DNA of 35,003 nucleotides from Pseudonocardia xinjiangensis (lineage in GTDB: Bacteria > Actinomycetota > Actinomycetes > Mycobacteriales > Pseudonocardiaceae). Below the pieces are notes generated by a model. It was not told the origin of the DNA, searched no databases, and saw only the letters and a list, made by a program, of their open reading frames with translations. Made by a program: the position numbers and the translations under genes. The stretch spans positions 1-35,003 of the forward strand of contig NZ_JAAXKY010000078.1 of assembly GCF_012911925.1 (NCBI RefSeq), written 5' to 3'. Of this stretch, positions 7,956 through 14,667 are shown in pieces (the first letter of the stretch is position 1; every line of letters starts with the position of its first letter).

Positions 7956-8164
7956 GCGAGTCGCCCGTTCCCCGCGCGCGAGTCGCCCGATCCCGCGCAC
8001 CCACCCAAGGACCGCGCCACGACGAGAACGGGCAACTCACGCCCCAAAACCGGGCGACTCGCGGCATCCTGGTCGTCCTCGCAGAGCGAGTGTGCTCCTC
8101 GCAGACCCCACATCATCTGCGAAGAACCCAGGGCCTCTGCGAGGACCTCATGTAGCGGGGGTGC
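7956..8164. repeat. Composite intergenic repeat, copy 1
   Basis: The left part has two GCGAGTCGCCCG units 22 bp apart (7956, 7978), and the inverse CGGGCGACTCGC is at 8051. Next comes a nested hairpin: outer arms GTCCTCGCAGAG (8075-8086) and CTCTGCGAGGAC (8135-8146), inner arms TCGCAGA (8099-8105) and TCTGCGA (8116-8122). Positions 8001-8164 match 9013-9176 without gaps, with 12 mismatches by my count (about 93%). It fills the gap between two convergent genes and could end transcription from both sides. No open frame here looks real. Confidence 0.85.
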
Positions 8165-8168
8165 GGCG

Positions 8169-8366
8169 TCAGTCGTCCCGCTTGCGAGCGGCTCGCAACT
8201 GTTCCTGAACGTCGCCGAGACGCCAGCGGTGATGCCCGCCGGGCGTGCTCCACGTGGGAATGATCAGTCCGCTCCGCGTCCACTTCAAGATGGCGCCGGG
8301 CGACACACCGAGCAGTTTCGCAAGCTCACCAGTAGTGAGCAGCTTGTCTCCCGGCCCACTGGTCAC
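8169..8366 (-). CDS. Small BldC/MerR-like helix-turn-helix protein
   Basis: 65 aa. LLTTGELAKLLGVSPGAILKWTRSGLIIPTWSTPGGHHRWRLGDVQEQL is a complete MerR-superfamily winged helix (HTH at about 10-30, wing at about 40-50) with no effector domain, as in BldC and in excisionase-type proteins of actinobacterial integrative elements. BldC is known to bind tandem direct repeats head to tail. The DNA directly upstream of this gene carries such repeats (8391-8455). The gene starts with GTG at 8366, is divergent from two small genes, and its stop is 5 bp from the long direct repeat copy 1. It may be a local regulator or an excisionase; no integrase is present. Confidence 0.85.
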   Translation of the reverse strand: MTSGPGDKLLTTGELAKLLGVSPGAILKWTRSGLIIPTWSTPGGHHRWRLGDVQEQLRAARKRDD

Positions 8367-8390
8367 GCTCCGACGCTAACCGGCCGATGT

Positions 8391-8455
8391 ACTCGCTGTA
8401 GCTCGCTGGACGCGCTGTACCTGTCGTACGTGCAGTACGTGACTTGCACGCTGTA
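8391..8455. repeat. Iteron-like short direct repeats in a divergent control region
   Basis: CGCTGTA or CGCTGGA occurs four times on the same strand (8394, 8404, 8413, 8449), the first three at 9-10 bp spacing. GTACGTG occurs twice at 9-bp spacing (8426, 8435). The segment lies between the HTH gene start and the small genes. Helically phased direct repeats next to a BldC-like gene suggest its operator. A weak promoter for the rightward genes may use TTGCAC (8444-8449) and GATACT (8468-8473). Confidence 0.6.
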
Positions 8456-8490
8456 CGCATTTGACGCGATACTCCACCGCGCGACTCGAC

Positions 8491-8694
8491 GTGTCCGACG
8501 AGCAGTCCGCGGAGCGAGTGGAGCCGGAGCGAACAGGTGACCGCGGCGCGCCACCGCCTCCGGAGAGGATCGGGGGCTTCTGGGTGGTGACGCTCCCGGA
8601 CGGCACCTACTCCTGCGGCATCGCCCCGAACGTCGCGGAGGCTCAGGAGCAGATCAACTTGCGCAGCGGGCGGGTGTCCCGTCGTGGCAGGTGA
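8491..8694 (+). CDS. Small hypothetical protein
   Basis: 67 aa from the GTG at 8491; an in-frame TTG at 8461 would add ten residues. I do not recognise a named family. The N-terminal third is charged and Pro-rich. The core GGFWVVTLPDGTYSCGIAPNVAEAQEQI looks like a small beta-strand plus helix unit. Codon use agrees with real coding: third positions are mostly G or C and the opposite strand has no better frame. The stop overlaps the start of the next small gene by 11 bp, suggesting translational coupling. Divergent from the BldC-like gene and enclosed by the two long direct repeats. Confidence 0.55.
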   Translation: MSDEQSAERVEPERTGDRGAPPPPERIGGFWVVTLPDGTYSCGIAPNVAEAQEQINLRSGRVSRRGR

Positions 8695-8905
8695 TCCACA
8701 AACCACGTGGGCGGCGCTCGTGGCAGTTCTCGCGGCGATGCCGGAGGTGTCCGCGGAGCTTGCGGCCAACCACGTGAATGATGGGGTCGGCAGATGTCGC
8801 GGGTGCACAACTGCCGGCCGTGGGACGCCCGCAGCACGCCACCCCTGCACGCTGTCCGCGCTCGCCGCCGCAGCCCGCGGTGCCGCTCGACCGAGACTCC
8901 GGTAG
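8684..8905 (+). CDS. Small Cys-rich (putative zinc-binding) protein
   Basis: 73 aa from a GTG that lies inside the preceding small gene. The N-terminal half is an amphipathic helix (TWAALVAVLAAMPEVSAELAANH). The second half carries GRCRGCTTAGRGTP followed by RHPCTLSALAAAA, that is C-x2-C plus a downstream H-P-C, which could hold one zinc ion together with His. Similar short proteins of form H...C-x-x-C...P-C followed by a Leu/Ala helix are common in actinobacteria, without known function. I assign none. It is the second gene of the small pair between the long direct repeats. Confidence 0.6.
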   Translation: MAGDPQTTWAALVAVLAAMPEVSAELAANHVNDGVGRCRGCTTAGRGTPAARHPCTLSALAAAARGAARPRLR

Positions 8906-8988
8906 ATCGCTGATCGCTCGAGATCCACGTGCTGGCCCCGCGCCGGGCCAACAGCCGCATCTCGCGTCGATCACTCCGGGCCCCACCC

Positions 8989-9176
8989 GCGAGTCGCCCG
9001 TTCCCCACGCCCCCACCCAGGGACCGCGCCACGACGAGAACGGGCAACTCGCGCCCCCAAACCGGGCGCCTCGCGGCACCCGGGTCGTCCTCGCAGAGCG
9101 GGCGTGCTCCTCGCAGACCCCACAGCATCTGCGAAGAACCCAGGGCCTCTGCGAGGACGTCAGGTGGCGGGGGTGC
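8989..9176. repeat. Composite intergenic repeat, copy 2
   Basis: It starts with one GCGAGTCGCCCG (8989-9000) and continues with the 164-bp block 9013-9176 that matches copy 1 at an exact offset of 1012 bp. The nested hairpin is conserved: outer arms 9087-9098 and 9147-9158, inner arms 9111-9117 and 9128-9134. Differences in the loops and outside the stems outnumber those in the stem arms, which argues that structure is retained. Positions 8906-9351 contain no convincing gene. Confidence 0.85.
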
Positions 9177-9207
9177 CATGCCGCAGAGATCGCTTCGCCC
9201 CACGCCC

Positions 9208-9241
9208 GCGAGTCGCCCGTTCCCCGCCCGCGAGTCGCCCG
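9208..9241. repeat. Third partial copy: two GCGAGTCGCCCG units
   Basis: Two perfect 12-mers start at 9208 and 9230, again 22 bp apart. They are followed by sequence resembling the beginning of copies 1 and 2 up to about 9270, where similarity ends. The nested hairpin part is missing. Confidence 0.75.
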
Positions 9242-9331
9242 TTTCCCACGCACCCACCTAGGGACCCCTGTGGTCGCTGGCAGCCGTGCCGGGCCCGGCG
9301 ACGACCGGAAACCCGTGAGCCCTGTCATATC

Positions 9332-9357
9332 AGCACTGTTACATTAGCGCTGTGACA
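9332..9357. promoter_or_regulatory. Leaderless promoter and tandem operator-like repeats of marR
   Basis: AGCACTGTTACA (9332-9343) and AGCGCTGTGACA (9346-9357) match at 10 of 12 bases with a 14-bp period. TACATT (9340-9345) fits the TANNNT -10 pattern at positions -12 to -7 relative to the GTG at 9352, so the mRNA is probably leaderless. No -35 is evident. The repeats cover the -10 and the start codon, consistent with MarR autorepression. Confidence 0.5.
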
Positions 9358-9870
9358 TCGCCCCCCGGTGACGCCGACCCGACACTCGAGAGCACGATCC
9401 GCCCGCTGCGGGACCTGCTGCGGGCGATGGACGACGACATCGCCCAGCTGTACGCGCAGCGCGGCGTGCCCGTCCGCACCCGGTTCAGCATGGCGCTGAT
9501 CCGCCTGCACCACCTGGGCCCGATGAGCGTGAAGGAGCTCGCCGAGCAGATCGACGTGACGCACTCGGCCATGAGCCAGACCGTCACCGCCATGCGGGGG
9601 GACGGGCTCGTCGAGAGCTCACCCGGCTCGGACGCCCGCACCCGCACCGTCTCGCTGACCGACCGCGGCCGCGCGCTCGTGCCGTTCCTCGAGGACGAGT
9701 GGCGCGCGACGGAACGCGCGTGGGCGGAGCTGGAGACGGAGCTGCCCTACCCCCTCACCCGCGTCGTCGACGACATCGCGGAGGCGCTGCAGCGCCGTTC
9801 CTTCCTCGACCGCATCACGCAGCACCTCGACGAGCGCGGCGAAGGTCACGGGCCGGAGCAGGAGGCGTGA
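9352..9870 (+). CDS. MarR-family transcriptional regulator
   Basis: 172 aa. The winged helix spans about residues 45-110 (SMALIRLHHLGPMSVKELAEQIDVTHSAMSQTVTAMRGDGLVE, then the wing SDARTRTVSLTDRGRAL), flanked by N- and C-terminal dimerisation helices. MarR proteins are dimeric repressors released by small phenolic or other lipophilic ligands and usually control an adjacent exporter. That is the arrangement here: the stop TGA shares GTGA with the start of the downstream MFS gene, so the two are translationally coupled. Confidence 0.93.
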   Translation: MTSPPGDADPTLESTIRPLRDLLRAMDDDIAQLYAQRGVPVRTRFSMALIRLHHLGPMSVKELAEQIDVTHSAMSQTVTAMRGDGLVESSPGSDARTRTVSLTDRGRALVPFLEDEWRATERAWAELETELPYPLTRVVDDIAEALQRRSFLDRITQHLDERGEGHGPEQEA

Positions 9871-11114
9871 GGGCGCTGGACGGGATCGTCGACACGCGTC
9901 CGCTGCGGTCGCACCCGGCGTTCCGCCGGCTCTGGGTCGGCACGACGGCGTCGAGCTTCAGCGGCCAGATCGCGGTGGTCGCGGTGCTCTACCAGGTCTG
10001 GGAGCTCACGCACAGCTCCGTGTGGGTCGGCGCCATCGGGGTCGCGACGGCCGTGCCGACGATCGTGTTCGGCCTGGCCGGCGGCGCACTGGCCGACGCC
10101 GTCGACCGGCGCACGCTCGTCATGCTCTCCAGTGCGGGCGCGGTGACCGCGGCCGTACTGCTCGCCGTCCAGGCCGCCGCCGGGGTGCAGTCGTTGGCAC
10201 TCGTGCTGTTCCTGGTGGCCGCGCAGACATCGTGTGGAGCGCTGGGCTCGTCGGCCCGCCGCACCTTCGTGGCCCGGCTGCTCCCGCGCGACCAGGTTCC
10301 GGCCGGCATCGCGCTGAACCACGTCAGCTTCCAGGCCGCGATGCTGGTCGGGCCGGCCGTCGCCGGCCTGGTTCTCGCCCGCGCGGGCCTCACCTGGGCC
10401 TACGTCCTCGACGCCGCGGCCATCACCGTCTCCCTGTACGGGGTGGCCCGGCTGCCGAGCATGCGGCCGGACGGCGCGGCGCGGTTCAGCCTGGCCTCGA
10501 CCTGGGACGGGTGGCGGTTCCTCGTGCGGCGCCCGGCGTTGCGCGGTGCCCTGGCCACCGACCTCGCCGCCACCGTGCTCGCGATGCCCATCGCGCTGTT
10601 CCCGGTGATCAACCAGGAGCGGTTCGGGGGGAACCCGGAGACCCTCGGCCTGTTCCTGTCGGCGATCGCGGTGGGCGGGATCACCGCCAGCCTCACCTCG
10701 AGTCTCCTGGTCCGCGTCGGAAGACCGGGGATGGTCTCACTGGTCGCCGCGGCCGTCTGGGGTCTGGCGCTGGCCGGATTCGGTCTCTCCGACACGCTGC
10801 CGGCGACGTTCGCGTGTCTCGTCGTCGCCGGGGCCGCCGACACCATCTCCGTCATCTCGCGCGGCACCCTGGTCCAGCTGGCCACGCCGGATGCCTACCT
10901 CGGCCGCGTCAGCTCCGTCGAGGGCGTCGTGGGCGTCGGCGGCCCGGGCATCGGCAACGCCAGGGCCGGCGCCGTGGCCGCCCTCACCTCGGCGTCGACG
11001 GCCGCGGTGACGGGCGGGCTCGCATGCGTCCTCGTCGTGGTCGCGCTGGCCGTCACCCACCCGGCGCTGCGGCGCTGGAGCCCGCGGGAGACGTCGGCGG
11101 CACCTCCGGGGTGA
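9867..11114 (+). CDS. MFS exporter, DHA3 / EntS-like
   Basis: 415 aa, about 12 membrane helices. LRSHPAFRRLWVGTTASSFSGQIAVVAVLYQVWELT is the typical N-terminus of the DHA3 branch (multidrug, macrolide and siderophore exporters). GGALADAVDRRTLVM is the loop 2-3 motif. The GTG at 9867 overlaps the marR stop by 4 bp, with GGAGG directly in front. The MarR coupling suggests export of a toxic compound that is also the inducer; the substrate is unknown. The ORF extends 168 bp further upstream into marR, but no MFS sequence is found there. Confidence 0.92.
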   Translation: MRALDGIVDTRPLRSHPAFRRLWVGTTASSFSGQIAVVAVLYQVWELTHSSVWVGAIGVATAVPTIVFGLAGGALADAVDRRTLVMLSSAGAVTAAVLLAVQAAAGVQSLALVLFLVAAQTSCGALGSSARRTFVARLLPRDQVPAGIALNHVSFQAAMLVGPAVAGLVLARAGLTWAYVLDAAAITVSLYGVARLPSMRPDGAARFSLASTWDGWRFLVRRPALRGALATDLAATVLAMPIALFPVINQERFGGNPETLGLFLSAIAVGGITASLTSSLLVRVGRPGMVSLVAAAVWGLALAGFGLSDTLPATFACLVVAGAADTISVISRGTLVQLATPDAYLGRVSSVEGVVGVGGPGIGNARAGAVAALTSASTAAVTGGLACVLVVVALAVTHPALRRWSPRETSAAPPG

Positions 11115-11195
11115 CCGCCATTTCCGTCCTGCTCGATATCGTTCTCCAGATTTGATCGACATTCGCGGACTGGTGACCCACCGTCAGGATCAGTA

Positions 11196-11223
11196 TTGAA
11201 ATGACGGGCGGCGGGTTTATGGT
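11196..11223 (+). promoter_or_regulatory. Promoter of the DUF302-like gene
   Basis: TTGAAA (11196-11201) and TATGGT (11218-11223) are separated by 16 bp. The predicted start of transcription lies near 11230, followed by GGGAGAA and the ATG at 11242. This is the AT-richest piece of the gap 11115-11241. Confidence 0.55.
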
Positions 11224-11241
11224 TCCTCCCAGGGAGAAGCC

Positions 11242-11730
11242 ATGACACCACCGCAACGACGCGAGATCGACGTGGCGGCCCGCAAGGTGCACAGGATGGC
11301 GGTCGACACGTCCTTCGCCGTGTTCCGGGCCCGGTTCGAGCAGGCCGTGCCGAGGTTCGACGCGCCGGCGTTCACCCAGCTCACGAGAGCGGAAGCGAGC
11401 TGGGAGGCCCTTGTCCGGGCAGTGACGGACAAGGCGCCCCACGGCTTCGTCACCCACTGGAGCGGCGACATCTCCTCGATGGTGTGCCCGGAGGGCAACT
11501 GCCGCCGGTGCCGGGCGTACCTGCTGGACAGTCCGCCGGTTCTGTTCCGTGCGCCATTGCGCGCGGCGATCCACGAGGACGCGGCAGGGCAAGTGCGATT
11601 CGTGACCGACCGGCCCAGCGCGCGGTTGGCGAGCCTCGGTGACCCCCGGATCGCGCGGTTCGGCGAGGACCTCGACCACAAGCTCGACGCGCTCCTGGAG
11701 TTCCTCGGCGTCACGGCGCCGCCGGCCTGA
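11242..11730 (+). CDS. DUF302-like protein with a three-Cys cluster
   Basis: 162 aa. The second half resembles DUF302 proteins: YLLDSPPVLFRAPLRAAIHEDAAGQVRFVTDRPSARLASLGDPRIARFGEDLDHKL (active family members have a similar 'apolar strand, bed of Asp/Glu, helix' pattern). The function of the family is unknown. Unusual here is CPEGNCRRC at C82, C87 and C90, which could bind a metal or form a redox site. GGGAGAA stands 4 nt before the ATG. The gene is convergent with the P450 gene; the two stops are 9 bp apart inside one hairpin. Called DUF302 from pattern memory, so moderately sure. Confidence 0.7.
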   Translation: MTPPQRREIDVAARKVHRMAVDTSFAVFRARFEQAVPRFDAPAFTQLTRAEASWEALVRAVTDKAPHGFVTHWSGDISSMVCPEGNCRRCRAYLLDSPPVLFRAPLRAAIHEDAAGQVRFVTDRPSARLASLGDPRIARFGEDLDHKLDALLEFLGVTAPPA

Positions 11731-11746
11731 GCCCCCGCGTCAGGCC
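11724..11746. terminator. Hairpin shared by two convergent stop codons
   Basis: GGCCTGA (11724-11730) and TCAGGCC (11740-11746) form a perfect 7-bp stem with a 9-nt loop. The TGA of the DUF302-like gene is the end of one arm and the stop of the P450 gene is the start of the other. Probably a bidirectional terminator. Confidence 0.55.
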
Positions 11747-12978
11747 AGCCGCACCGGCAGCCGGGTGAGCCTGCGCGACCCCGGCAGCTGCGCCCACTCC
11801 TGCTCCTCGTTGACCAGCGCCAGGTCGGGGAACCGCTCGAACAGTGCCCGCAGCGCCACCTCCCCCTCCTGACGGGCGAGCGCCGCGCCGAGGCAGTAGT
11901 GGAACCCGTGCCCGAACCCCACGTGCCCCTCACCGCGTCCGATCGGCCGCCTGGTCACGTCGAACCGCTCGGGGTCGGTGTACTCCCGGGGATCGAAGTT
12001 GGCCGACACGAGCACGGCCTGGACGGCTTCCCCCGCCCCGATCCGCACCCCGCCGAGATCGACGTCCTCCGTGGCATAGCGCACCCGCGTGATGTGCACC
12101 GGCCCGCAGAACCGCATCAGCTCGTGCACGGCGACGGGCCACAGGCTCGGGTCGCGACGGAGGAGGTCGAGCTGGTCGGGATGGGTGAGCAGGGCGACGA
12201 TGCCGTTCCCGAGGAGGTGAGCGGTGGTCTCGTGGCCCGCGATCACGAGCGTGAGCACCATCGTGACCAGCTCGTCGTCGCTGAGCTGGTCGCCGTCGGC
12301 CTCCTGCGCCTGGATGAGGGCGGTCAGGAGGTCGTCGGCCGGCTCGGCCCGGCGGCGCGCGATGAGGTCCTGCACGTGGGCAACCATCTCGCGGATCACA
12401 CCCGGGAAGATCTTCGGGTCCATCGACACGAGGCCGACGCCCCACTCGCGCCAGGCGGGCCGGTCGGCCTCGGGCACACCGACGAGCTCGCAGATCACCG
12501 TGATCGGCAGCGGATAGGCGAACTGCTCGATCAGTTCGGCGGGGGACTCGAGGCCGTCGAGCAGAGTGGCGGTGATCGCCTCGACCCGGGGGCGCAGGTC
12601 GTTGACCCGCCGCACCGTGAACGCCCGCGACACCAGCTTGCGCAGCCGGGTGTGGTCGGCGCCGTCGGTGTCGAGGATCGAGGTGGTGACGTAGCGGGAG
12701 AGCTCCGGCGGGAGGCCCAGCATGTCCTCGAGCATCTTCTCGCGGACGTTGCTCACCTCCACACCCGGAACCGAGGCCGGGTTGTTCACGAAACGTGGAT
12801 CGCCCAGCACCACGCGCACGTCCGCCTGGCGCGTCACGTACCAGGCACTTCCGCCGTCCATCGTGCGTCCGCGCAGCACCGGAGCCTGCTCGCGCATGCG
12901 GCCGTAGCCCCCGTAGGGATCAGCGATGAGGGCAGGGTCCATCAGGTCCGGTTCGACGGACGACGGTGTCGTGGTCAT
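11740..12978 (-). CDS. Cytochrome P450, CYP107-like
   Basis: 412 aa, a soluble bacterial class I P450. The I-helix oxygen-activation motif is AGHETT, the K-helix ExxR is ELMR, and the heme loop is FGHGFHYCLG with the Cys ligand. Family members hydroxylate or epoxidise small lipophilic molecules with electrons from ferredoxin; no ferredoxin or reductase gene is nearby. I take the ATG at 12978 because AAGGAG lies 6-8 nt upstream; the longer frame is non-homologous. It follows the TetR gene by 34 bp on the same strand, so TetR probably controls it. Substrate unknown. Confidence 0.93.
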   Translation of the reverse strand: MTTTPSSVEPDLMDPALIADPYGGYGRMREQAPVLRGRTMDGGSAWYVTRQADVRVVLGDPRFVNNPASVPGVEVSNVREKMLEDMLGLPPELSRYVTTSILDTDGADHTRLRKLVSRAFTVRRVNDLRPRVEAITATLLDGLESPAELIEQFAYPLPITVICELVGVPEADRPAWREWGVGLVSMDPKIFPGVIREMVAHVQDLIARRRAEPADDLLTALIQAQEADGDQLSDDELVTMVLTLVIAGHETTAHLLGNGIVALLTHPDQLDLLRRDPSLWPVAVHELMRFCGPVHITRVRYATEDVDLGGVRIGAGEAVQAVLVSANFDPREYTDPERFDVTRRPIGRGEGHVGFGHGFHYCLGAALARQEGEVALRALFERFPDLALVNEEQEWAQLPGSRRLTRLPVRLA

Positions 12979-13012
12979 TCCTGGCTCCTTCTCCGGTGCC
13001 GTCCGTCCGGGT

Positions 13013-13720
13013 TCACCGGACGCGGCGGCGCCACTCGTTGTCGATGTGCTCGATGAGTGATCGGTAGAGCTCGGCGATGACGGGCGCCAGGCGCTCGAGC
13101 TCGGCGGTCGGCGGGTCCGGCACCTGCACGGCGGAGGCGACGGCCTGCTCGAGGAGATCGGCGCGGGTGTCCACGTCGAGGTCGGGACGGCTCCCCGGCG
13201 CCCCACCCATGAAGAAGAACCCGGCCCCGATCGCCCCGAACATGTAGAGCAGCGCGTCGATGTCGAGGTCGGTGCGCACGCATCCCGCGTCGCGCAGCAG
13301 CCGCAGGTGTTCGGTCAGCACCTGCGCCCGGGCGGCGACCAGCCCCCCGAGGGTCTCCCCTGCCTCGTGTGCGAGCCGGCCGAGCACCTCGGCGTCGGCC
13401 AGGTACAACGCGCGGGACATCGGGTCGGCCGCGAGCTCCAGGTAGAGCGAGCGCAGCTGCCGGGCAGGCAGAACGTGTGCGGGCTCGGCCTCCATCCGGT
13501 CGGCCATGGCCGTGACGACCCGGCGGTTGGCACGCAGCAGCACGGTGAGGAACAGGGCTTCCTTGGTGCGGAAATGCAGGTAGACGGTGCCCTTGCCGAT
13601 TCCGGCGTGCCGTGCGACCTCGTCGATGGTGACCCGCTGGTAGCCCCATCGCACGAGCAGCTCGGCTGCGGTGTCGAGCACCCGCTCCATGCGGCTGCTC
13701 GCGAACTCCGGCGCGGCCAC
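13013..13720 (-). CDS. TetR-family transcriptional regulator
   Basis: 235 aa from the GTG at 13720, which has AGGAGG 5 nt upstream; the longer frame would run through the operator. HTH at about residues 15-60: RVLDTAAELLVRWGYQRVTIDEVARHAGIGKGTVYLHFRTKEALF. The rest is an all-helical ligand-binding and dimerisation domain with a hydrophobic pocket segment FGAIGAGFFFMGGAPG. Repression lifted by a ligand is expected. It lies upstream of the P450 and divergent from the crotonase. The inverted repeat at 13776-13801 is the probable operator, so the regulator could control both directions. Confidence 0.93.
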   Translation of the reverse strand: MAAPEFASSRMERVLDTAAELLVRWGYQRVTIDEVARHAGIGKGTVYLHFRTKEALFLTVLLRANRRVVTAMADRMEAEPAHVLPARQLRSLYLELAADPMSRALYLADAEVLGRLAHEAGETLGGLVAARAQVLTEHLRLLRDAGCVRTDLDIDALLYMFGAIGAGFFFMGGAPGSRPDLDVDTRADLLEQAVASAVQVPDPPTAELERLAPVIAELYRSLIEHIDNEWRRRVR

Positions 13721-13743
13721 GCCCACCTCCTCGTCGTGACGCC

Positions 13744-13801
13744 CTGACCATCTGACGCTCTGACCATCTGACTTCGTGACCAGATCCATCAATCTGGTCA
13801 C
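13744..13801. promoter_or_regulatory. TetR operator: inverted repeat plus two tandem half-site repeats
   Basis: GTGACCAGAT (13776-13785) and ATCTGGTCAC (13792-13801) form a perfect 10-bp inverted repeat with a 6-nt centre. Next to it, CTGACCATCTGAC occurs twice with a 16-bp period (13744-13756 and 13760-13772). TGACCA is common to all of them. The cluster ends 23 bp before the tetR GTG. Confidence 0.7.
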
Positions 13802-13851
13802 AAGGTCACCGTACGCGGGCCGGCGCCGCCCGACAAGACCGGTTCGCCCGA

Positions 13852-13880
13852 CTGGCACGAGGCTCGGCCCGGACTACCGT
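13852..13880 (+). promoter_or_regulatory. Leaderless promoter of the crotonase gene
   Basis: CTGGCA (13852-13857), a 17-bp spacer and TACCGT (13875-13880) match -35 and TANNNT -10 elements. The -10 is at -12 to -7 from the ATG at 13887, so transcription would start at the ATG. The TetR operator lies 50 bp upstream. Confidence 0.5.
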
Positions 13881-13886
13881 TGCGGC

Positions 13887-14660
13887 ATGGCCGACTACGA
13901 ACATCTGCTGGTCAAGCACGACGGCGACACCGTCCGGATCACGATGAACCGGCCGGACCGGCGCAACGCGCTGTCGGAAGGGCACCTGCGCGAGCTGCTC
14001 GACGCGTTCGAGACGGCCGGGCGCAGCAGCGCCACGGGCATCGTGCTCGGCGCCGAGGGCAAGGCGTTCTCGGCAGGCCACGACTTCGCCGACGTGGCGG
14101 CCCGCGACCTCGGCGGAGTGCGCGACCTGCTGAAGCTGTGCACCCGCGTCATGCAGACCGTCCAGGAGGTGCCGCAGGTCGTGATCGCGCGGGTGCAGGC
14201 CATCGCGACCGCAGCGGGGTGCCAGCTCGTGGCGTCCTGCGACCTGGCGGTGGCGGCGGAGTCGGCCGCGTTCGCGCTGCCCGGGGGCAAGGGCGGCTGG
14301 TTCTGCCACACCCCTGCCGTCCCGGTGGCCCGCACCGTCGGACGCAAGCGGCTGATGGAGATGGCCCTGACCGGCGACGCGATCGACGCGGCCACCGCCG
14401 CGGAGTGGGGGCTGGTCAACTACGCGGTACCCGACGCCGAGCTGGACGCCCGGGTCGACGACCTGCTCGCCCGGGCCACCCGCGGCAGCCGCTTCGGCAA
14501 GGGCGTGGGCAAGCAGACCCTCTACGCCCAGCTGAACCGGCCGGAGGCCGACGCGTACGCGATCGCCGTGGAGGTGATGGCGTCGCTGTCACAGAGCCCG
14601 GGCGCCAGGGAGGGCATGGCGTCGTTCCTGGAGAAGCGCGCGCCCGTGTGGCCCGACTGA
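13887..14660 (+). CDS. Crotonase-fold protein, ECHDC3-like, lacking catalytic glutamates
   Basis: 257 aa, annotated by family as enoyl-CoA hydratase. ITMNRPDRRNALSEGHL and EGKAFSAGHDFADV are the crotonase core with oxyanion-hole residues. In hydratases the two catalytic Glu lie in GGCELA and PEITLG; here these positions read AAGCQLVASCD (Gln) and LPGGKGG (Gly). The segment FALPGGKGGWFCHTPAVPVARTVGRK recalls ECHDC3, whose activity is not established. So CoA-ester binding is likely but hydration is not. It is divergent from tetR-P450 and may share their operator. Confidence 0.88.
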   Translation: MADYEHLLVKHDGDTVRITMNRPDRRNALSEGHLRELLDAFETAGRSSATGIVLGAEGKAFSAGHDFADVAARDLGGVRDLLKLCTRVMQTVQEVPQVVIARVQAIATAAGCQLVASCDLAVAAESAAFALPGGKGGWFCHTPAVPVARTVGRKRLMEMALTGDAIDAATAAEWGLVNYAVPDAELDARVDDLLARATRGSRFGKGVGKQTLYAQLNRPEADAYAIAVEVMASLSQSPGAREGMASFLEKRAPVWPD

Positions 14661-14667
14661 CCGCCCC

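Noticed and set aside
8001..9176. Insertion sequence or complete integrative element
   Set aside because: No transposase, integrase, tRNA attachment site or target-site duplication is visible, so I report only a repeat-flanked cassette.
11740..14660. Secondary-metabolite gene cluster around the P450
   Set aside because: No polyketide, peptide or terpene synthase is present; the neighbours are a TetR regulator and a single crotonase-like gene.
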